A stretch of DNA of 64,000 nt from Rhizobacter sp. (GCA_019635355.1 JAHBZQ010000001.1:372001-436000); one strand, 5' to 3'. Positions 48,419-56,733 are shown, counted from the stretch's first letter. The notes: a model not told the origin generated them from the sequence alone. A program made the numbers and translations.

Positions 48419-48663
48419 GCGACAAGCGCCAAAGCCGCACCAAGCCGCAGCAAGGCGACACCGACGCGGCGTCGTCAGCGCCCGTGCCGCGCCTGCCGCA
48501 CGAGCGCGACGAATCGTCCGACGCCCATCGCGACGGCCAGCCGCGCGCGCTCATCCGCAAGGCGCATGACGACCTCGCCGCCGGGCGCGTCGACACCGAC
48601 CGCGGCACGCCGATGAACGACACCTACCAGCGCCAGAAAGAAGCGCCACAGAAGAAGACATGA
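48415..48663 (+). CDS. Small charged protein of unknown function (second of the micro-operon)
   Basis: The 82 residues are highly charged and low in hydrophobic residues, with many Asp, Arg, Gln and Lys, and look largely disordered. The most structured part is PRALIRKAHDDLAAGRVDTDRGTPM at about 43-67, which reads like an amphipathic helix; the phrase DTDRGTPMNDTYQR is a candidate family motif. The GTG start overlaps the previous stop, and the stop overlaps the next ATG. No function can be assigned. Confidence 0.7.
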   Translation: MSDKRQSRTKPQQGDTDAASSAPVPRLPHERDESSDAHRDGQPRALIRKAHDDLAAGRVDTDRGTPMNDTYQRQKEAPQKKT

Positions 48664-48908
48664 TCCCGCAGAAGAACCTGAACCACGACCACACCGCTCG
48701 CTACCTGGTGCTGCTCAACCAGGATGACGCGACCCGCGCCTTGCTGTTTGCCGAAGACCACCGCTACCTCGCCGAAGTCATCGACGACGATGGCCTCGTG
48801 GTCGACAACCTCATGAAAGCCGGAACGGTGTGCGTGGCCCCTCGCGAGGTGGCCGAGCAGGCGGGCTCGGAGGAGCCGAAGCTGCTGTGCTTCGCGCTCG
48901 AGGCTTGA
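48660..48908 (+). CDS. Small acidic protein of unknown function (third of the micro-operon)
   Basis: The 82-residue product is acidic and, unlike its two neighbours, has a regular pattern of hydrophobic residues (ARYLVLLNQDDATRALLFAED) that suggests a small folded domain with a helix and strands. Two cysteines (about 58 and 77) are present without a known motif. ATG 48660 overlaps the previous stop by four bases. It ends 31 bases before the 3' end of the SRP RNA gene on the opposite strand. Function is unknown. Confidence 0.7.
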   Translation: MIPQKNLNHDHTARYLVLLNQDDATRALLFAEDHRYLAEVIDDDGLVVDNLMKAGTVCVAPREVAEQAGSEEPKLLCFALEA

Positions 48909-48939
48909 GCTCGATGCGTGAAGCGAGGGATGGGAGGGT

Positions 48940-49034
48940 GACGAGCCTTACCCCCGGCACTGGTTGCAACGCTTAGGGCTGCTTGGTTCCCCACCTGACC
49001 CGGTTGGGCGCGCTCCCATGCGGGGAGGCCCGTC
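48940..49034 (-). ncRNA. ffs: Signal recognition particle RNA (4.5S RNA)
   Basis: Read on the minus strand, the 95-nt RNA contains the universal SRP core GGTCAGG followed by GGGGAACC and AAGCAGCC, the Ffh-binding domain IV hairpin. The ends pair as GACGGGCCT with AGGCTCGTC (nine pairs, one of them G-U). A -10 box TACAAT (49042-49047) lies seven bases before the first nucleotide. The location close to dnaX is typical. It works with Ffh to target membrane proteins. End coordinates are good to a few bases. Confidence 0.9.
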
Positions 49035-49041
49035 GCGGCGG

Positions 49042-49047
49042 ATTGTA
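49042..49047 (-). promoter_or_regulatory. -10 box of ffs
   Basis: TACAAT on the minus strand is seven bases upstream of the paired 5' end of the SRP RNA. The -35 region (about 49065-49072) is a poor match. Confidence 0.55.
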
Positions 49048-49090
49048 GGTGACGCGATGCAGCCGACTTGACCGCAGGGCTGCGTTTTTC

Positions 49091-50209
49091 TCAGCGCAGT
49101 TGCAGTGCGTCGTCGCCGAACTCGATCTTGAGCGGCTCGATCACGAGCTTCTTCGGGCCGGCTTCCACACGGCCCGCGACGATCGCCTTCACCCCTTGCG
49201 CTTCGGCGACGGCGACCGTGCGCTCCGCGTCTTCCGCCTTCACGAAGAGCGCGAAGCCCGCGCCCATGTTGAGCGTGCTGTAGGCCTCTTGATCGTCCTG
49301 CTTGGCGTGTTGCTGGATGAACTTCAGCACCGGCGTCACCTCGGGCACGGTGTGGATGCGGTAGGTGTGCGTGGCGGGGTGGCGTAGCAGCTTGCGCCAG
49401 CCGTGGCCGGTGATGTTGGCGCAGTAGTGCGGTGTGATGCCGGCCTTGTAGAGCGCTTCGGTCACCGGCGAATACAACACCGTGGGTGCGAGCAGCGCTT
49501 CGCCATACGTGAGGCCGGGCTGCACTTCGGTGAGGTAGCCCTGCGGCAGGCGCTCGACGAGCTTGCGCGCGAGGCTCAGGCCGTTGGCGTGGATGCCGCT
49601 GGAGGCGAGCAGCACGATGGCGTCGCCTGGGGCGAGCTTGTCGCCCACCGAGAGGCGCTCCTTGGGGTTGATGAGGCCGGTGCAGCTGGCGGCGAGGTCG
49701 ATGCGGCCGTCGGCCACGATGCCGGCGAGTGCCGGGGTTTCGCCGCCGCCCCAGGCGACCTGGCACGTGTCGCAGGCGCGCTTCCAGCCGTCGACGAGCG
49801 CCTTGGCGCGCTGCGCATCGGAGAACCAGTCGGAGCCACCGGCCGCCCAGTAGGCCTGCACCACGAGCGGCGTGGCGCCCACGGTGATGAGGTCGTTGAT
49901 CGCCATCGCGATGGTGTCTTGCGCGATGCCGTCGTAGTAGCTCTTGCCGGTGAGGGCCTTCATCTCGTCGGCCACCAGCGCCTTGGAGCCCAGGCATTCG
50001 ACGATCGAGGCGATGTAGAACGGCCCCACATCGACCACATACGCCGATTCGCCGCGCGACGCTTCGACTTCCGTGAACCCGTGGCCGGCCAGATGGGCGC
50101 CCGTGGCCTTGGCGGCGCGCTGGGCGGCGACCTTCAGCGGGTCGATCAGGTCGTAGTTGACGCCAGCTTGTTCGTAGCTGATCGTGTCTTGGGCGGGCGT
50201 GGAAGTCAT
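49091..50209 (-). CDS. PurM/AIR synthase-family protein (non-canonical type)
   Basis: The 372-residue protein has the two-domain PurM fold of phosphoribosylformylglycinamidine cyclo-ligase: AGVNYDLIDPLK at the start, the GGGETPALAG loop, ASSGIHANGLSLARKL and STLNMGAGFALFV. These match the PurM motifs only in outline; the canonical betaproteobacterial PurM is about 346 residues with VDIDAG near the start. It may be a functional cyclo-ligase of a different subgroup or a paralogue with another substrate. A standard purM cannot be excluded elsewhere. It is divergent from dnaX; the 80-base gap holds both promoters. Confidence 0.75.
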   Translation of the reverse strand: MTSTPAQDTISYEQAGVNYDLIDPLKVAAQRAAKATGAHLAGHGFTEVEASRGESAYVVDVGPFYIASIVECLGSKALVADEMKALTGKSYYDGIAQDTIAMAINDLITVGATPLVVQAYWAAGGSDWFSDAQRAKALVDGWKRACDTCQVAWGGGETPALAGIVADGRIDLAASCTGLINPKERLSVGDKLAPGDAIVLLASSGIHANGLSLARKLVERLPQGYLTEVQPGLTYGEALLAPTVLYSPVTEALYKAGITPHYCANITGHGWRKLLRHPATHTYRIHTVPEVTPVLKFIQQHAKQDDQEAYSTLNMGAGFALFVKAEDAERTVAVAEAQGVKAIVAGRVEAGPKKLVIEPLKIEFGDDALQLR

Positions 50210-50277
50210 CGGTCGGGCCGGCAGGCTGATGGGCAGGAGAAGGCAGGATTATCCCGGATCACTCAGGGCTGGCTCAT

Positions 50278-50283
50278 TAGAAT
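50278..50283 (+). promoter_or_regulatory. -10 box of dnaX
   Basis: TAGAAT ends six bases before the A of the dnaX ATG, which implies a leaderless or nearly leaderless transcript. This is the same geometry as at surE. Confidence 0.45.
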
Positions 50284-50289
50284 GCCCCG

Positions 50290-52074
50290 ATGTCCTACCT
50301 CGTCCTCGCCCGCAAATACCGATCCCGCGACTTCGAGGCATTGGTGGGCCAGGAGCATGTGGTCCAGGCCCTGAGCAACGCGCTGACCCAGCAGCGCCTG
50401 CACCACGCCTACCTTTTCACCGGCACGCGCGGCGTGGGCAAGACCTCGGTCTCGCGCATCCTGGCCAAGGCGCTCAACTGCGTCGGCGCCGACGGGCAGG
50501 GCGGCATCACCGCCCACCCCTGCGGCGTGTGCAACGCCTGCCGCGACATCGACAGCGGCCGCTTCGTCGACTACGTCGAGCTCGATGCGGCGTCGAACCG
50601 CGGCGTCGAAGAGATCTCGCTGCTGCTCGACCAGGCGGTCTACAAGCCGGTGGTGGGGCGCTTCAAGGTCTACCTGATCGACGAAGTGCACATGCTGTCG
50701 AACACCGCGTTCAACGCGATGCTGAAGACGCTGGAAGAGCCGCCCGAGTACCTGAAGTTCGTTCTCGCGACGACCGACCCGCAGAAGGTGCCGCCTACCG
50801 TGCTGTCGCGCTGCCTGCAGTTCAACCTGCGGCCGATGGCACCGCAGACGGTGCAGGAGCACCTGGCGAAGGTGCTGGCCGCTGAAAGCATCGAGGCCGA
50901 GCCCGGTGCCTTGCGCCTCTTGGCAAAGGCCGCGCGCGGCTCGATGCGCGATGCCTTGTCGCTCACCGACCAGGCGATTGCCTTCGGGGCCGGCACCCTG
51001 AGCGAAGCCGGCGTGCGCCAGATGTTGGGGGCGGTCGACCGCAGCCATGCGGTGCGGTTGGTCGAAGCGCTGGCCGCGGGGCAGGGCGCCGAGGTCGTCG
51101 CGGCGGTGGAGGGTTTGCGTGGCCTCGGCCTGTCGGCGGCAGGCACGCTGGAAGAGATGGCGGCCCTGCTGCAGCAGATGGCGGTGGTGCAGGCGGTGCC
51201 CGAGGCCATCGACGACAACGACCCCGACAGCCCGACCGCAGCGCGCCTGGCCGGGCTGCTGGCGCCCGACGAAACACAGTTCCTCTACAGCATCGTGCTG
51301 CACGGCCGCGCCGAGCTGGCGCTGGCACCCGACGAATACAGCGGCCTGGTGATGGTGCTGCTGCGCATGCTGGCCTTCCGGCCGGGTGCGGCAGGCACTT
51401 CGCCGCAACGTGTGGCCCCGGCGCCCGTGAGCCGGCCCGCCCCTGCCTCTGCCCCGGTTGCGAGCAAGCCGGTGGTGGCGGCTCCCGCTGCACGTGCTGC
51501 CGTCGTGGCACCGCCGCCCGCGGCACGGGCCAGCGTGGCGCCTGCCCCGGCGCCGGTGGCCAGCCGCGAGCCGCCGCCGTGGCTCGACGAGGTCCCGGAC
51601 GAAGACGAACCGACCGCTGCGCCCGTCGAGGTGCGCGAGCCGCCGAAGCCGTTTGCCGTGTCGCCGGCCGGGTTCGAGCCCACGCCGCTGGGCGACCGCT
51701 GGGCCGAGGTGGTGGCCAAGATGATCGAGGCCGGCAGCATCGGTGCGCTGGTGCGCGAACTGGCGATGCAGGCGCAATGCCTGTCGGCGGGCGAGGGCGG
51801 CGTGTGGCGCTTGCGAGTGGAGCGCGAGACGCTGCGCGCACCGGCCCAGCGCGACAAGCTCCAGGCCGCCTTGGCCACGCTGCTCGGGCAGCCTGTGCAA
51901 CTCGAAGTCGAAGCCGGCGCGGCCACCGACACCCCCGCGCAGCGGGCGTCGGTCGAGCGCGCACGCCGGCAGAACGAAGCCGAACAGATCATCCACAACG
52001 ACCCGCTGGTGCAGGCCCTGATGAAGCAATTCAAGACGGCACGCATCGTGCCCGGCTCCGTCAAGCCGCACTGA
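50290..52074 (+). CDS. dnaX: DNA polymerase III subunit gamma/tau
   Basis: DnaX is the clamp-loader ATPase that couples polymerase cores at the fork. The 594 residues have an AAA+ domain with Walker A GTRGVGKTS, the four-cysteine zinc site around residues 65-80 (NCVG, then CGVCNAC), the DEVH Walker B box (LIDEVHMLS) and the SRC sensor motif (LSRCLQFNL). A Pro/Ala-rich linker spans about 370-440 and a C-terminal tau domain follows. No A-rich slippery sequence like that in E. coli was noticed, so tau may be the only product. It is the first gene of dnaX-ybaB-recR. Confidence 0.97.
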   Translation: MSYLVLARKYRSRDFEALVGQEHVVQALSNALTQQRLHHAYLFTGTRGVGKTSVSRILAKALNCVGADGQGGITAHPCGVCNACRDIDSGRFVDYVELDAASNRGVEEISLLLDQAVYKPVVGRFKVYLIDEVHMLSNTAFNAMLKTLEEPPEYLKFVLATTDPQKVPPTVLSRCLQFNLRPMAPQTVQEHLAKVLAAESIEAEPGALRLLAKAARGSMRDALSLTDQAIAFGAGTLSEAGVRQMLGAVDRSHAVRLVEALAAGQGAEVVAAVEGLRGLGLSAAGTLEEMAALLQQMAVVQAVPEAIDDNDPDSPTAARLAGLLAPDETQFLYSIVLHGRAELALAPDEYSGLVMVLLRMLAFRPGAAGTSPQRVAPAPVSRPAPASAPVASKPVVAAPAARAAVVAPPPAARASVAPAPAPVASREPPPWLDEVPDEDEPTAAPVEVREPPKPFAVSPAGFEPTPLGDRWAEVVAKMIEAGSIGALVRELAMQAQCLSAGEGGVWRLRVERETLRAPAQRDKLQAALATLLGQPVQLEVEAGAATDTPAQRASVERARRQNEAEQIIHNDPLVQALMKQFKTARIVPGSVKPH

Positions 52075-52096
52075 CCTCGAACCCAGGAGAACGCTC

Positions 52097-52423
52097 ATGA
52101 TGAAGAACCAACTCGCCGGCCTGATGAAGCAGGCCCAGGCGATGCAGGACAACCTCAAGAAGGCCCAGGAAGAGCTGGCCAATCTCGAAGTCGAAGGCCA
52201 GTCGGGCGCCGGCCTCGTGAAGATCACGATGACCTGCAAGCACGACGTGAAGCGTGTCGTCATCGACCCGAGCCTGCTGGCCGACGACAAGGACATGCTG
52301 GAAGACCTGGTCGCCGCGGCGTTCAACGATGCTGTGCGCCGCGCAGAAGCCGTCTCGCAGGAAAAGATGGGCAAGCTGACAGCCGGGATGCCGCTGCCTC
52401 CGGGAATGAAGTTCCCCTTCTGA
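52097..52423 (+). CDS. ybaB: YbaB/EbfC-family nucleoid-associated protein
   Basis: The 108-residue product matches the small dimeric YbaB family, which binds DNA and is nearly always encoded between dnaX and recR. It has the long N-terminal helix (LAGLMKQAQAMQDNLKKAQEEL), the strand motif VKITMTCKHDVKRVVIDPSLL and a C-terminal MPLPPGMKFPF tail. An AGGAG ribosome-binding site precedes the start. Two consecutive ATG codons (52097 and 52100) exist; the first is given. Confidence 0.96.
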   Translation: MMKNQLAGLMKQAQAMQDNLKKAQEELANLEVEGQSGAGLVKITMTCKHDVKRVVIDPSLLADDKDMLEDLVAAAFNDAVRRAEAVSQEKMGKLTAGMPLPPGMKFPF

Positions 52424-52427
52424 ACCC

Positions 52428-53015
52428 GTGGCTGAACATGCGCTCGATGGCCTGATCGAGGCCCTGCGCCGCCTGCCAGGCGTTGGGCAGAAATCGGCGC
52501 AGCGCATGGCCTTCCATCTGCTGCAGCACGACCGTGACGGCGCCCAGCGCATCGCGCAGGCGCTCACGACCGCGGTGCACGACATCCGCCACTGCGAGCG
52601 CTGCCACACCTTCACCGAAGCGGCAATCTGCCGCACCTGCCTCGACGACACGCGCGAGCAGCGCCTGCTGTGCGTGGTGGAAACGCCGGCCGACCAGGCG
52701 GCGATGGAGCGCACCGGCAGCTACCGCGGCCTGTACTTCGTGCTGATGGGGCGGCTGAGCCCGCTCGACGGCATCGGCGTGCGCGACATCGGCCTGCAGC
52801 AGCTGGTGGACCGTGCCAGCGATGGCAGCGTCGACGAGGTCATCGTCGCGACCAGCTTCACCGCCGAGGGCGAGGCCACCGCGCATGTCATCGCTGAGGC
52901 CATGAAACTGCGCGGCGTGAAGGTCACGCGGCTGGCGCGTGGCGTGCCGATCGGCAGCGAGCTCGAATACGTGGACCTGGGCACCATCGCCCACGCATTG
53001 GTCGACCGCCGCTGA
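52428..53015 (+). CDS. recR: Recombination protein RecR
   Basis: RecR works with RecO (and RecF) to load RecA at single-stranded gaps. The 195 residues have a helix-hairpin-helix region (LIEALRRLPGVGQKSAQRMAFHLL), a four-cysteine zinc finger (HCERCHTFTEAAICRTC) and a Toprim domain (LLCVVETPADQAAMERTGSYRGLYFVL is characteristic in sense). GTG 52428 starts four bases after the ybaB stop. Its stop codon directly abuts the stop of convergent mltD, within an 18-bp palindrome. Confidence 0.97.
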   Translation: MAEHALDGLIEALRRLPGVGQKSAQRMAFHLLQHDRDGAQRIAQALTTAVHDIRHCERCHTFTEAAICRTCLDDTREQRLLCVVETPADQAAMERTGSYRGLYFVLMGRLSPLDGIGVRDIGLQQLVDRASDGSVDEVIVATSFTAEGEATAHVIAEAMKLRGVKVTRLARGVPIGSELEYVDLGTIAHALVDRR

Positions 53016-53024
53016 TCAGCGGCG
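53007..53024. terminator. Palindrome over the abutting recR and mltD stop codons
   Basis: CGCCGCTGATCAGCGGCG is a perfect 18-base palindrome centred exactly between the two TGA stop codons (TGA|TCA). It has no loop and no T-tract, so a cruciform or mRNA-end role is only suggested. Confidence 0.4.
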
Positions 53025-54587
53025 CTTGCGCGAGCTGCTCGTCGCCTTGCGCTTGATGGCCGGCTTCTTCGCCTTGGCGCTGCTGCGCACCGTGGGCTGG
53101 CGCTGCGGCACGTAGACCACCACGCTGTGCCCGGCTGCGAAGCTCGCGCCGGCGGCGACCTTGTTCCACGAAGCGACCTGCGAGGCGCTCACGCGATAGC
53201 GGCGCGCCACCGACGCCACGGTGTCACCCTTGACCGCACGGTGCGTGATGCGCCGCGGTGGCAGCGCCTCGGGCGCGAGGGTCATCACGGCGTTGTCGGC
53301 GAGGTGCACCGACACGTCTTTCAAGAGCGTCTCGGAGCGCGGCACGAGCAACGTCGAGCCGGCCTTCACCAGCATGCGCGGTGGGATCTTGTTCACATCG
53401 CGAAGCTCGGCTTCGCTGATGCCGAACTGCTTGGCGGCTTCGGCGGGCTTCACCGTCTTGGGCGCGACCCAGGCCGTCCAGGTGGCGAAGGGGCCTCGGT
53501 GGGCCGCCACGTTGCGGATGAAGAGGCTCGCGTTGTCATACGGCAGCAGGATCTGCGGCGTGCCGGCGGCGAGGATCACCGGCTTGTTCATCTGCGGGTT
53601 GAGCGTCATGAACTCGTCGCGCGAGATGCCGGCGAGTTGCACCGCGGTGTCGACGTCGATGTCGCGCTCGATGGGCACGCTCAGGAAGTAGGGGTGGTTG
53701 GCCAGCGGCGGCAGCGTGAGCGAAAACGTGTCGGGCCGCGCCACGATGTTCTTTACTGCCTGCAGCTTGGGCACGTAGTAGGCCGTCTCGTTGGGCATGC
53801 GCAGGCTGAGGTAGTCGGTCGGCTTGCCTGCCTTGCGGTTGCGTGCCTGCGCGCGCATCACGTTGCCTTCGCCCCAGTTGTAGGCGGCCAGGGCCAGGTG
53901 CCAGTCGCCGAACATGTTGTAGAGCTTCTGCAGGTAGTCGAGTGCGGCGCGTGTGGAGGCGAGCACGTCGCGGCGGTCGTCACGGAAGACGTTCTGCCGC
54001 AGGTCGAAGTTTTTCCCCGTGGCGGGCATGAACTGCCACATGCCCGAAGCCTTGGCCGACGAGATCGCCTGCGGGTTGAAGGCGCTCTCGATGAAAGGCA
54101 ACAGGGCCAGCTCGGTGGGCATGCCGCGGCGCTCGACCTCTTCGACGATGTGGAAGAGGTAGCGGCTGCCACGCTCGGTCATGCGGGCCACGTAGTCGGG
54201 GCGGCCCGAGTACCACTGCTCGCCGGTGCGCACGAGCGGGGTCTCGAGATCGGGCATGGCGAAGCCGCGGCGCACGCGTTCCCAGAGGTCGATGTTGGCG
54301 GTCTTGGATTCGAGGTCGACCGGTTCTTCCGGGCGCAGCGGGTCGACCGGCGCGGCGGCCACGGGCCCACCGCCATCGGCCGGTGCCGAGGCCGCAGAGG
54401 TCGCGGCAGCCACGGCAGATGCAGAAGCGGCGGGCGCCGAGGCCGTGGCAGCCGGCAACTCGGCCTTGGCGATGACGGCCGGAATGTCGCTTCGCTGGTC
54501 GGGTGCTTCGATGTGCGTCGCGCAGGCCGCGAGCAGCGAGGCCAGCGTCAGCGCGACGGCGTGGCGCAGGGGGTGGATCAATGTCAT
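53016..54587 (-). CDS. mltD: Membrane-bound lytic murein transglycosylase D, LysM-containing lipoprotein
   Basis: MltD cleaves peptidoglycan glycan strands in the outer-membrane face of the periplasm. The 523 residues start with a signal peptide ending in a lipobox (LAACATH). An Ala/Pro-rich linker precedes the SLT catalytic domain (about 130-290) with the catalytic glutamate in LPFIESAFNPQA and GMWQFMPATG. LysM-like repeats follow, the last near residue 455 (HRAVKGDTVASVARRYRVS), and the C-terminal tail is strongly basic. ATG 54587 overlaps the gloB stop (ATGA) and gives the best signal peptide; ATG 54605 is an alternative. Confidence 0.94.
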   Translation of the reverse strand: MTLIHPLRHAVALTLASLLAACATHIEAPDQRSDIPAVIAKAELPAATASAPAASASAVAAATSAASAPADGGGPVAAAPVDPLRPEEPVDLESKTANIDLWERVRRGFAMPDLETPLVRTGEQWYSGRPDYVARMTERGSRYLFHIVEEVERRGMPTELALLPFIESAFNPQAISSAKASGMWQFMPATGKNFDLRQNVFRDDRRDVLASTRAALDYLQKLYNMFGDWHLALAAYNWGEGNVMRAQARNRKAGKPTDYLSLRMPNETAYYVPKLQAVKNIVARPDTFSLTLPPLANHPYFLSVPIERDIDVDTAVQLAGISRDEFMTLNPQMNKPVILAAGTPQILLPYDNASLFIRNVAAHRGPFATWTAWVAPKTVKPAEAAKQFGISEAELRDVNKIPPRMLVKAGSTLLVPRSETLLKDVSVHLADNAVMTLAPEALPPRRITHRAVKGDTVASVARRYRVSASQVASWNKVAAGASFAAGHSVVVYVPQRQPTVRSSAKAKKPAIKRKATSSSRKRR

Positions 54588-55357
54588 CGGAAGTTGTTTT
54601 TCCATTCGCGCAGCGTCGCCAGCACGTCGACGTCGCCTTGGCTGGAGGCGCCCTGGGCGAGCGCCGACGCCTTCACCTCGGGCACGCTACAACGCATGAA
54701 CGGGTTGATGCGCCGTTCCTGTTCGATGGTGCTGGGCAAGGTGGGCTGGCCCAGTGCGCGCAGTTGCTCGCAGTGGGCGGTGTAGGCCTGCAGGCTGTCG
54801 TTGTGGGGCTCGACGGCATGCGCGAATTTCAGGTTGGACAAGGTGTACTCGTGCGCGCAGCACACCCGCGTGCGGGCGGGCAGGGCGGCCAGCCGCGACA
54901 GCGACGCGTGCATCTGCGCCGGAGTGCCTTCGAAGAGGCGGCCGCAGCCACCGGAAAAGAGCGTGTCGCCGCAGAAGAGCAGAGGCGCTTCGCCATCTGG
55001 CGGCAGGTGGAAGTAGGCGATGTGGCCGGCGGTGTGGCCGGGCACGTCGATCACCTCGAAGCGAAGGCCGAGCAGCTCGACCTCATCGCCATCGTGCACG
55101 GGGGTGTAGGGCTCGGGGATCTTTTCACGCGCCGGCCCGAAGATCGGGCCTTGAAGCCGCGGCCGAAGCGCTGAAAGACCGCCGACATGATCGCCGTGGT
55201 GATGGGTCACTAGAATCCCCGCCAGCATCAAGCCTTGGGCATCGAGCGCCTGCTCGACTGGTGCCGATTCGCCCGGATCGACAACGAGCGCCTGCCGGCC
55301 ATCGTGAAGCATCCAGATGTAGTTGTCCGAGAAGGCTGGCAGTGCTTGCAGGTTCAT
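54584..55357 (-). CDS. gloB: Hydroxyacylglutathione hydrolase (glyoxalase II)
   Basis: GloB hydrolyses S-lactoylglutathione to lactate and glutathione in methylglyoxal detoxification. The 257 residues have the metallo-beta-lactamase fold with THHHGDHVGG, the bridging Asp in FCGDTLFSGGCGRLFEGT and the glyoxalase II substrate residues near the C-terminus (CCAHEYTLSNLKFAHAVEP, then IEQERRINPFMRC). ATG 55357 is preceded by a perfect -10 box TATAAT (minus strand, 55388-55393). Its stop overlaps mltD. It is divergent from the methyltransferase gene. Confidence 0.97.
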   Translation of the reverse strand: MNLQALPAFSDNYIWMLHDGRQALVVDPGESAPVEQALDAQGLMLAGILVTHHHGDHVGGLSALRPRLQGPIFGPAREKIPEPYTPVHDGDEVELLGLRFEVIDVPGHTAGHIAYFHLPPDGEAPLLFCGDTLFSGGCGRLFEGTPAQMHASLSRLAALPARTRVCCAHEYTLSNLKFAHAVEPHNDSLQAYTAHCEQLRALGQPTLPSTIEQERRINPFMRCSVPEVKASALAQGASSQGDVDVLATLREWKNNFR

Positions 55358-55369
55358 GGCGCGTTTTTT

Positions 55370-56209
55370 ATGGCGCAATACGGCGGGATTATAGGTTTGG
55401 CCCCCTGGCTGAAGACGCCACCGGGCCGCTATCTGCTGGCCTGGGAACAGGCCCAGGTCGACCGCTGCGTGGCCGACATGTTCGGCTTCCACGCGCTCCA
55501 GCTCGGCCTGCCCGAACTCGACGCGCTGCGGGCCAATCGCATGCCCCATCGATGGCAAGCGGTGGACCACCCACAGGCTGCCAGCATGGAGTCGGCGACC
55601 GAGGGTGAAGTTCCGGCGCAGCGTGCGGTCATGCTGCATTGCGATTTCGACGCCTTGCCCTTCGACAGCCAGAGCCTCGACCTCGTCGTGCTGCCCCACG
55701 CGCTGGAGCGTGCGCGCGATCCGCACCAAGCCTTGCGCGAAGTGGAACGTGTGCTGGTGCCCGAAGGCAAGATCGTGATCCTCGGCTTCAACCCCGGCGG
55801 GCTCTGGGCGCTGCGCCAGAGCATGGGCCGCGTGCTGCGGGGCCTGGGCCTCGCGCGTGGTCGGCCGCTCTTCATGCCCAGCGAAGGCGAGCTGCTCGGC
55901 TACTGGCGGCTGCGCGACTGGTTGCGATTGCTCAGCTTCGACATCGAAGAGGGCCGCTTCGGTTGCTACAAGCCGCCGTTCGAGTCGGAGCCCTGGCTCA
56001 CGCGTTTCGAATGGATGGAAGGCACGGGCCGCCGCTGGTGGCCGGTGCTCGGGGCGGCCTACATGCTCGTGGCCGTGAAGCGCGTGCGCGGCATGCGCCT
56101 CGTGGGCCTCGTGCGCCACAAGCGCGTGCCGGCCAAGGCGGCGCCGGCGGTGGTCCGCCGCACCACAGCAACATCACAGCAACATGACCTCGATACCTTC
56201 ATCGACTGA
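55370..56209 (+). CDS. Class I SAM-dependent methyltransferase
   Basis: The 279-residue protein has a Rossmann-type methyltransferase core (about 85-190) in which VMLHCDFDALPFDSQSLDLVVLPH provides the SAM-binding aspartates, followed by HQALREVERVLVPEGKIVILGFNP, the post-SAM motif of the UbiE/BioC type. Its substrate is unknown. ATG 55370 is the only good ATG; a TTG at 55397 just before APWLKTPPG is possible. It lies between gloB and rnhA, and its last 26 bases overlap the rnhA start. Confidence 0.82.
   Translation: MAQYGGIIGLAPWLKTPPGRYLLAWEQAQVDRCVADMFGFHALQLGLPELDALRANRMPHRWQAVDHPQAASMESATEGEVPAQRAVMLHCDFDALPFDSQSLDLVVLPHALERARDPHQALREVERVLVPEGKIVILGFNPGGLWALRQSMGRVLRGLGLARGRPLFMPSEGELLGYWRLRDWLRLLSFDIEEGRFGCYKPPFESEPWLTRFEWMEGTGRRWWPVLGAAYMLVAVKRVRGMRLVGLVRHKRVPAKAAPAVVRRTTATSQQHDLDTFID
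55388..55393 (-). promoter_or_regulatory. -10 box of gloB
   Basis: A perfect TATAAT on the minus strand, about 30 bases upstream of the gloB start codon. It lies inside the first codons given for the divergent methyltransferase gene, whose own start is therefore less certain. Confidence 0.55.
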
Positions 56210-56669
56210 CTCGCCCAAGCCCGCGATCCGCCGGCCGGCCGTGACGATCTACACCGACGGTGCCTGCAAGGGCAACCCGGGGCCCGGTGGCTGGGGCGCC
56301 TGGCTCAGCACCGGCGAGCACGAAAAGGAGCTTTACGGCGGCGAGCGGCAGACCACCAACAACCGCATGGAACTTACCGCGGTGATCGAGGCTCTGGCTT
56401 CGCTGAAGCGCAGTTGCGACGTCACGCTCTACACCGACAGCGAATACGTGCGAAAAGGCATCACCGAGTGGATCCACGGTTGGAAGCAGCGCGGCTGGAA
56501 GACGGCCGACAGGAAGCCTGTGAAGAACGCCGACCTCTGGCAGCGGCTCGATGCATTGCGCGCCTTGCACCACGTGGAGTGGCGCTGGGTAAAGGGGCAC
56601 GCGGGCGACCCGGGCAACGAGCGCGCCGATGCGCTGGCCAACCGCGGCGTGGGCCAGGCCACTACGTGA
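56184..56669 (+). CDS. rnhA: Ribonuclease HI
   Basis: RNase HI removes RNA from RNA-DNA hybrids, including Okazaki primers. The 161 residues contain the catalytic acidic residues Asp25 (IYTDGACKGNPGPGGWGA), Glu63 (NNRMELTA), Asp85 (LYTDSEYV) and Asp149 (NERADALA), and the basic protrusion WIHGWKQRGWKTADRK. About 15 residues before VTIYTDGA are extra compared with E. coli. The start overlaps the preceding methyltransferase gene by 26 bases. Confidence 0.97.
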   Translation: MTSIPSSTDSPKPAIRRPAVTIYTDGACKGNPGPGGWGAWLSTGEHEKELYGGERQTTNNRMELTAVIEALASLKRSCDVTLYTDSEYVRKGITEWIHGWKQRGWKTADRKPVKNADLWQRLDALRALHHVEWRWVKGHAGDPGNERADALANRGVGQATT

Positions 56670-56733
56670 TTTCCAGCCTCGCCGCAAGGCGACCCCAGGG
56701 CTACAGTGCCGTGGGAACGATTCAAGGGACAGC

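Noticed and set aside
50290..52074. A programmed frameshift in dnaX producing gamma
   Set aside because: No A-rich slippery heptamer was seen in the region after the ATPase domain.
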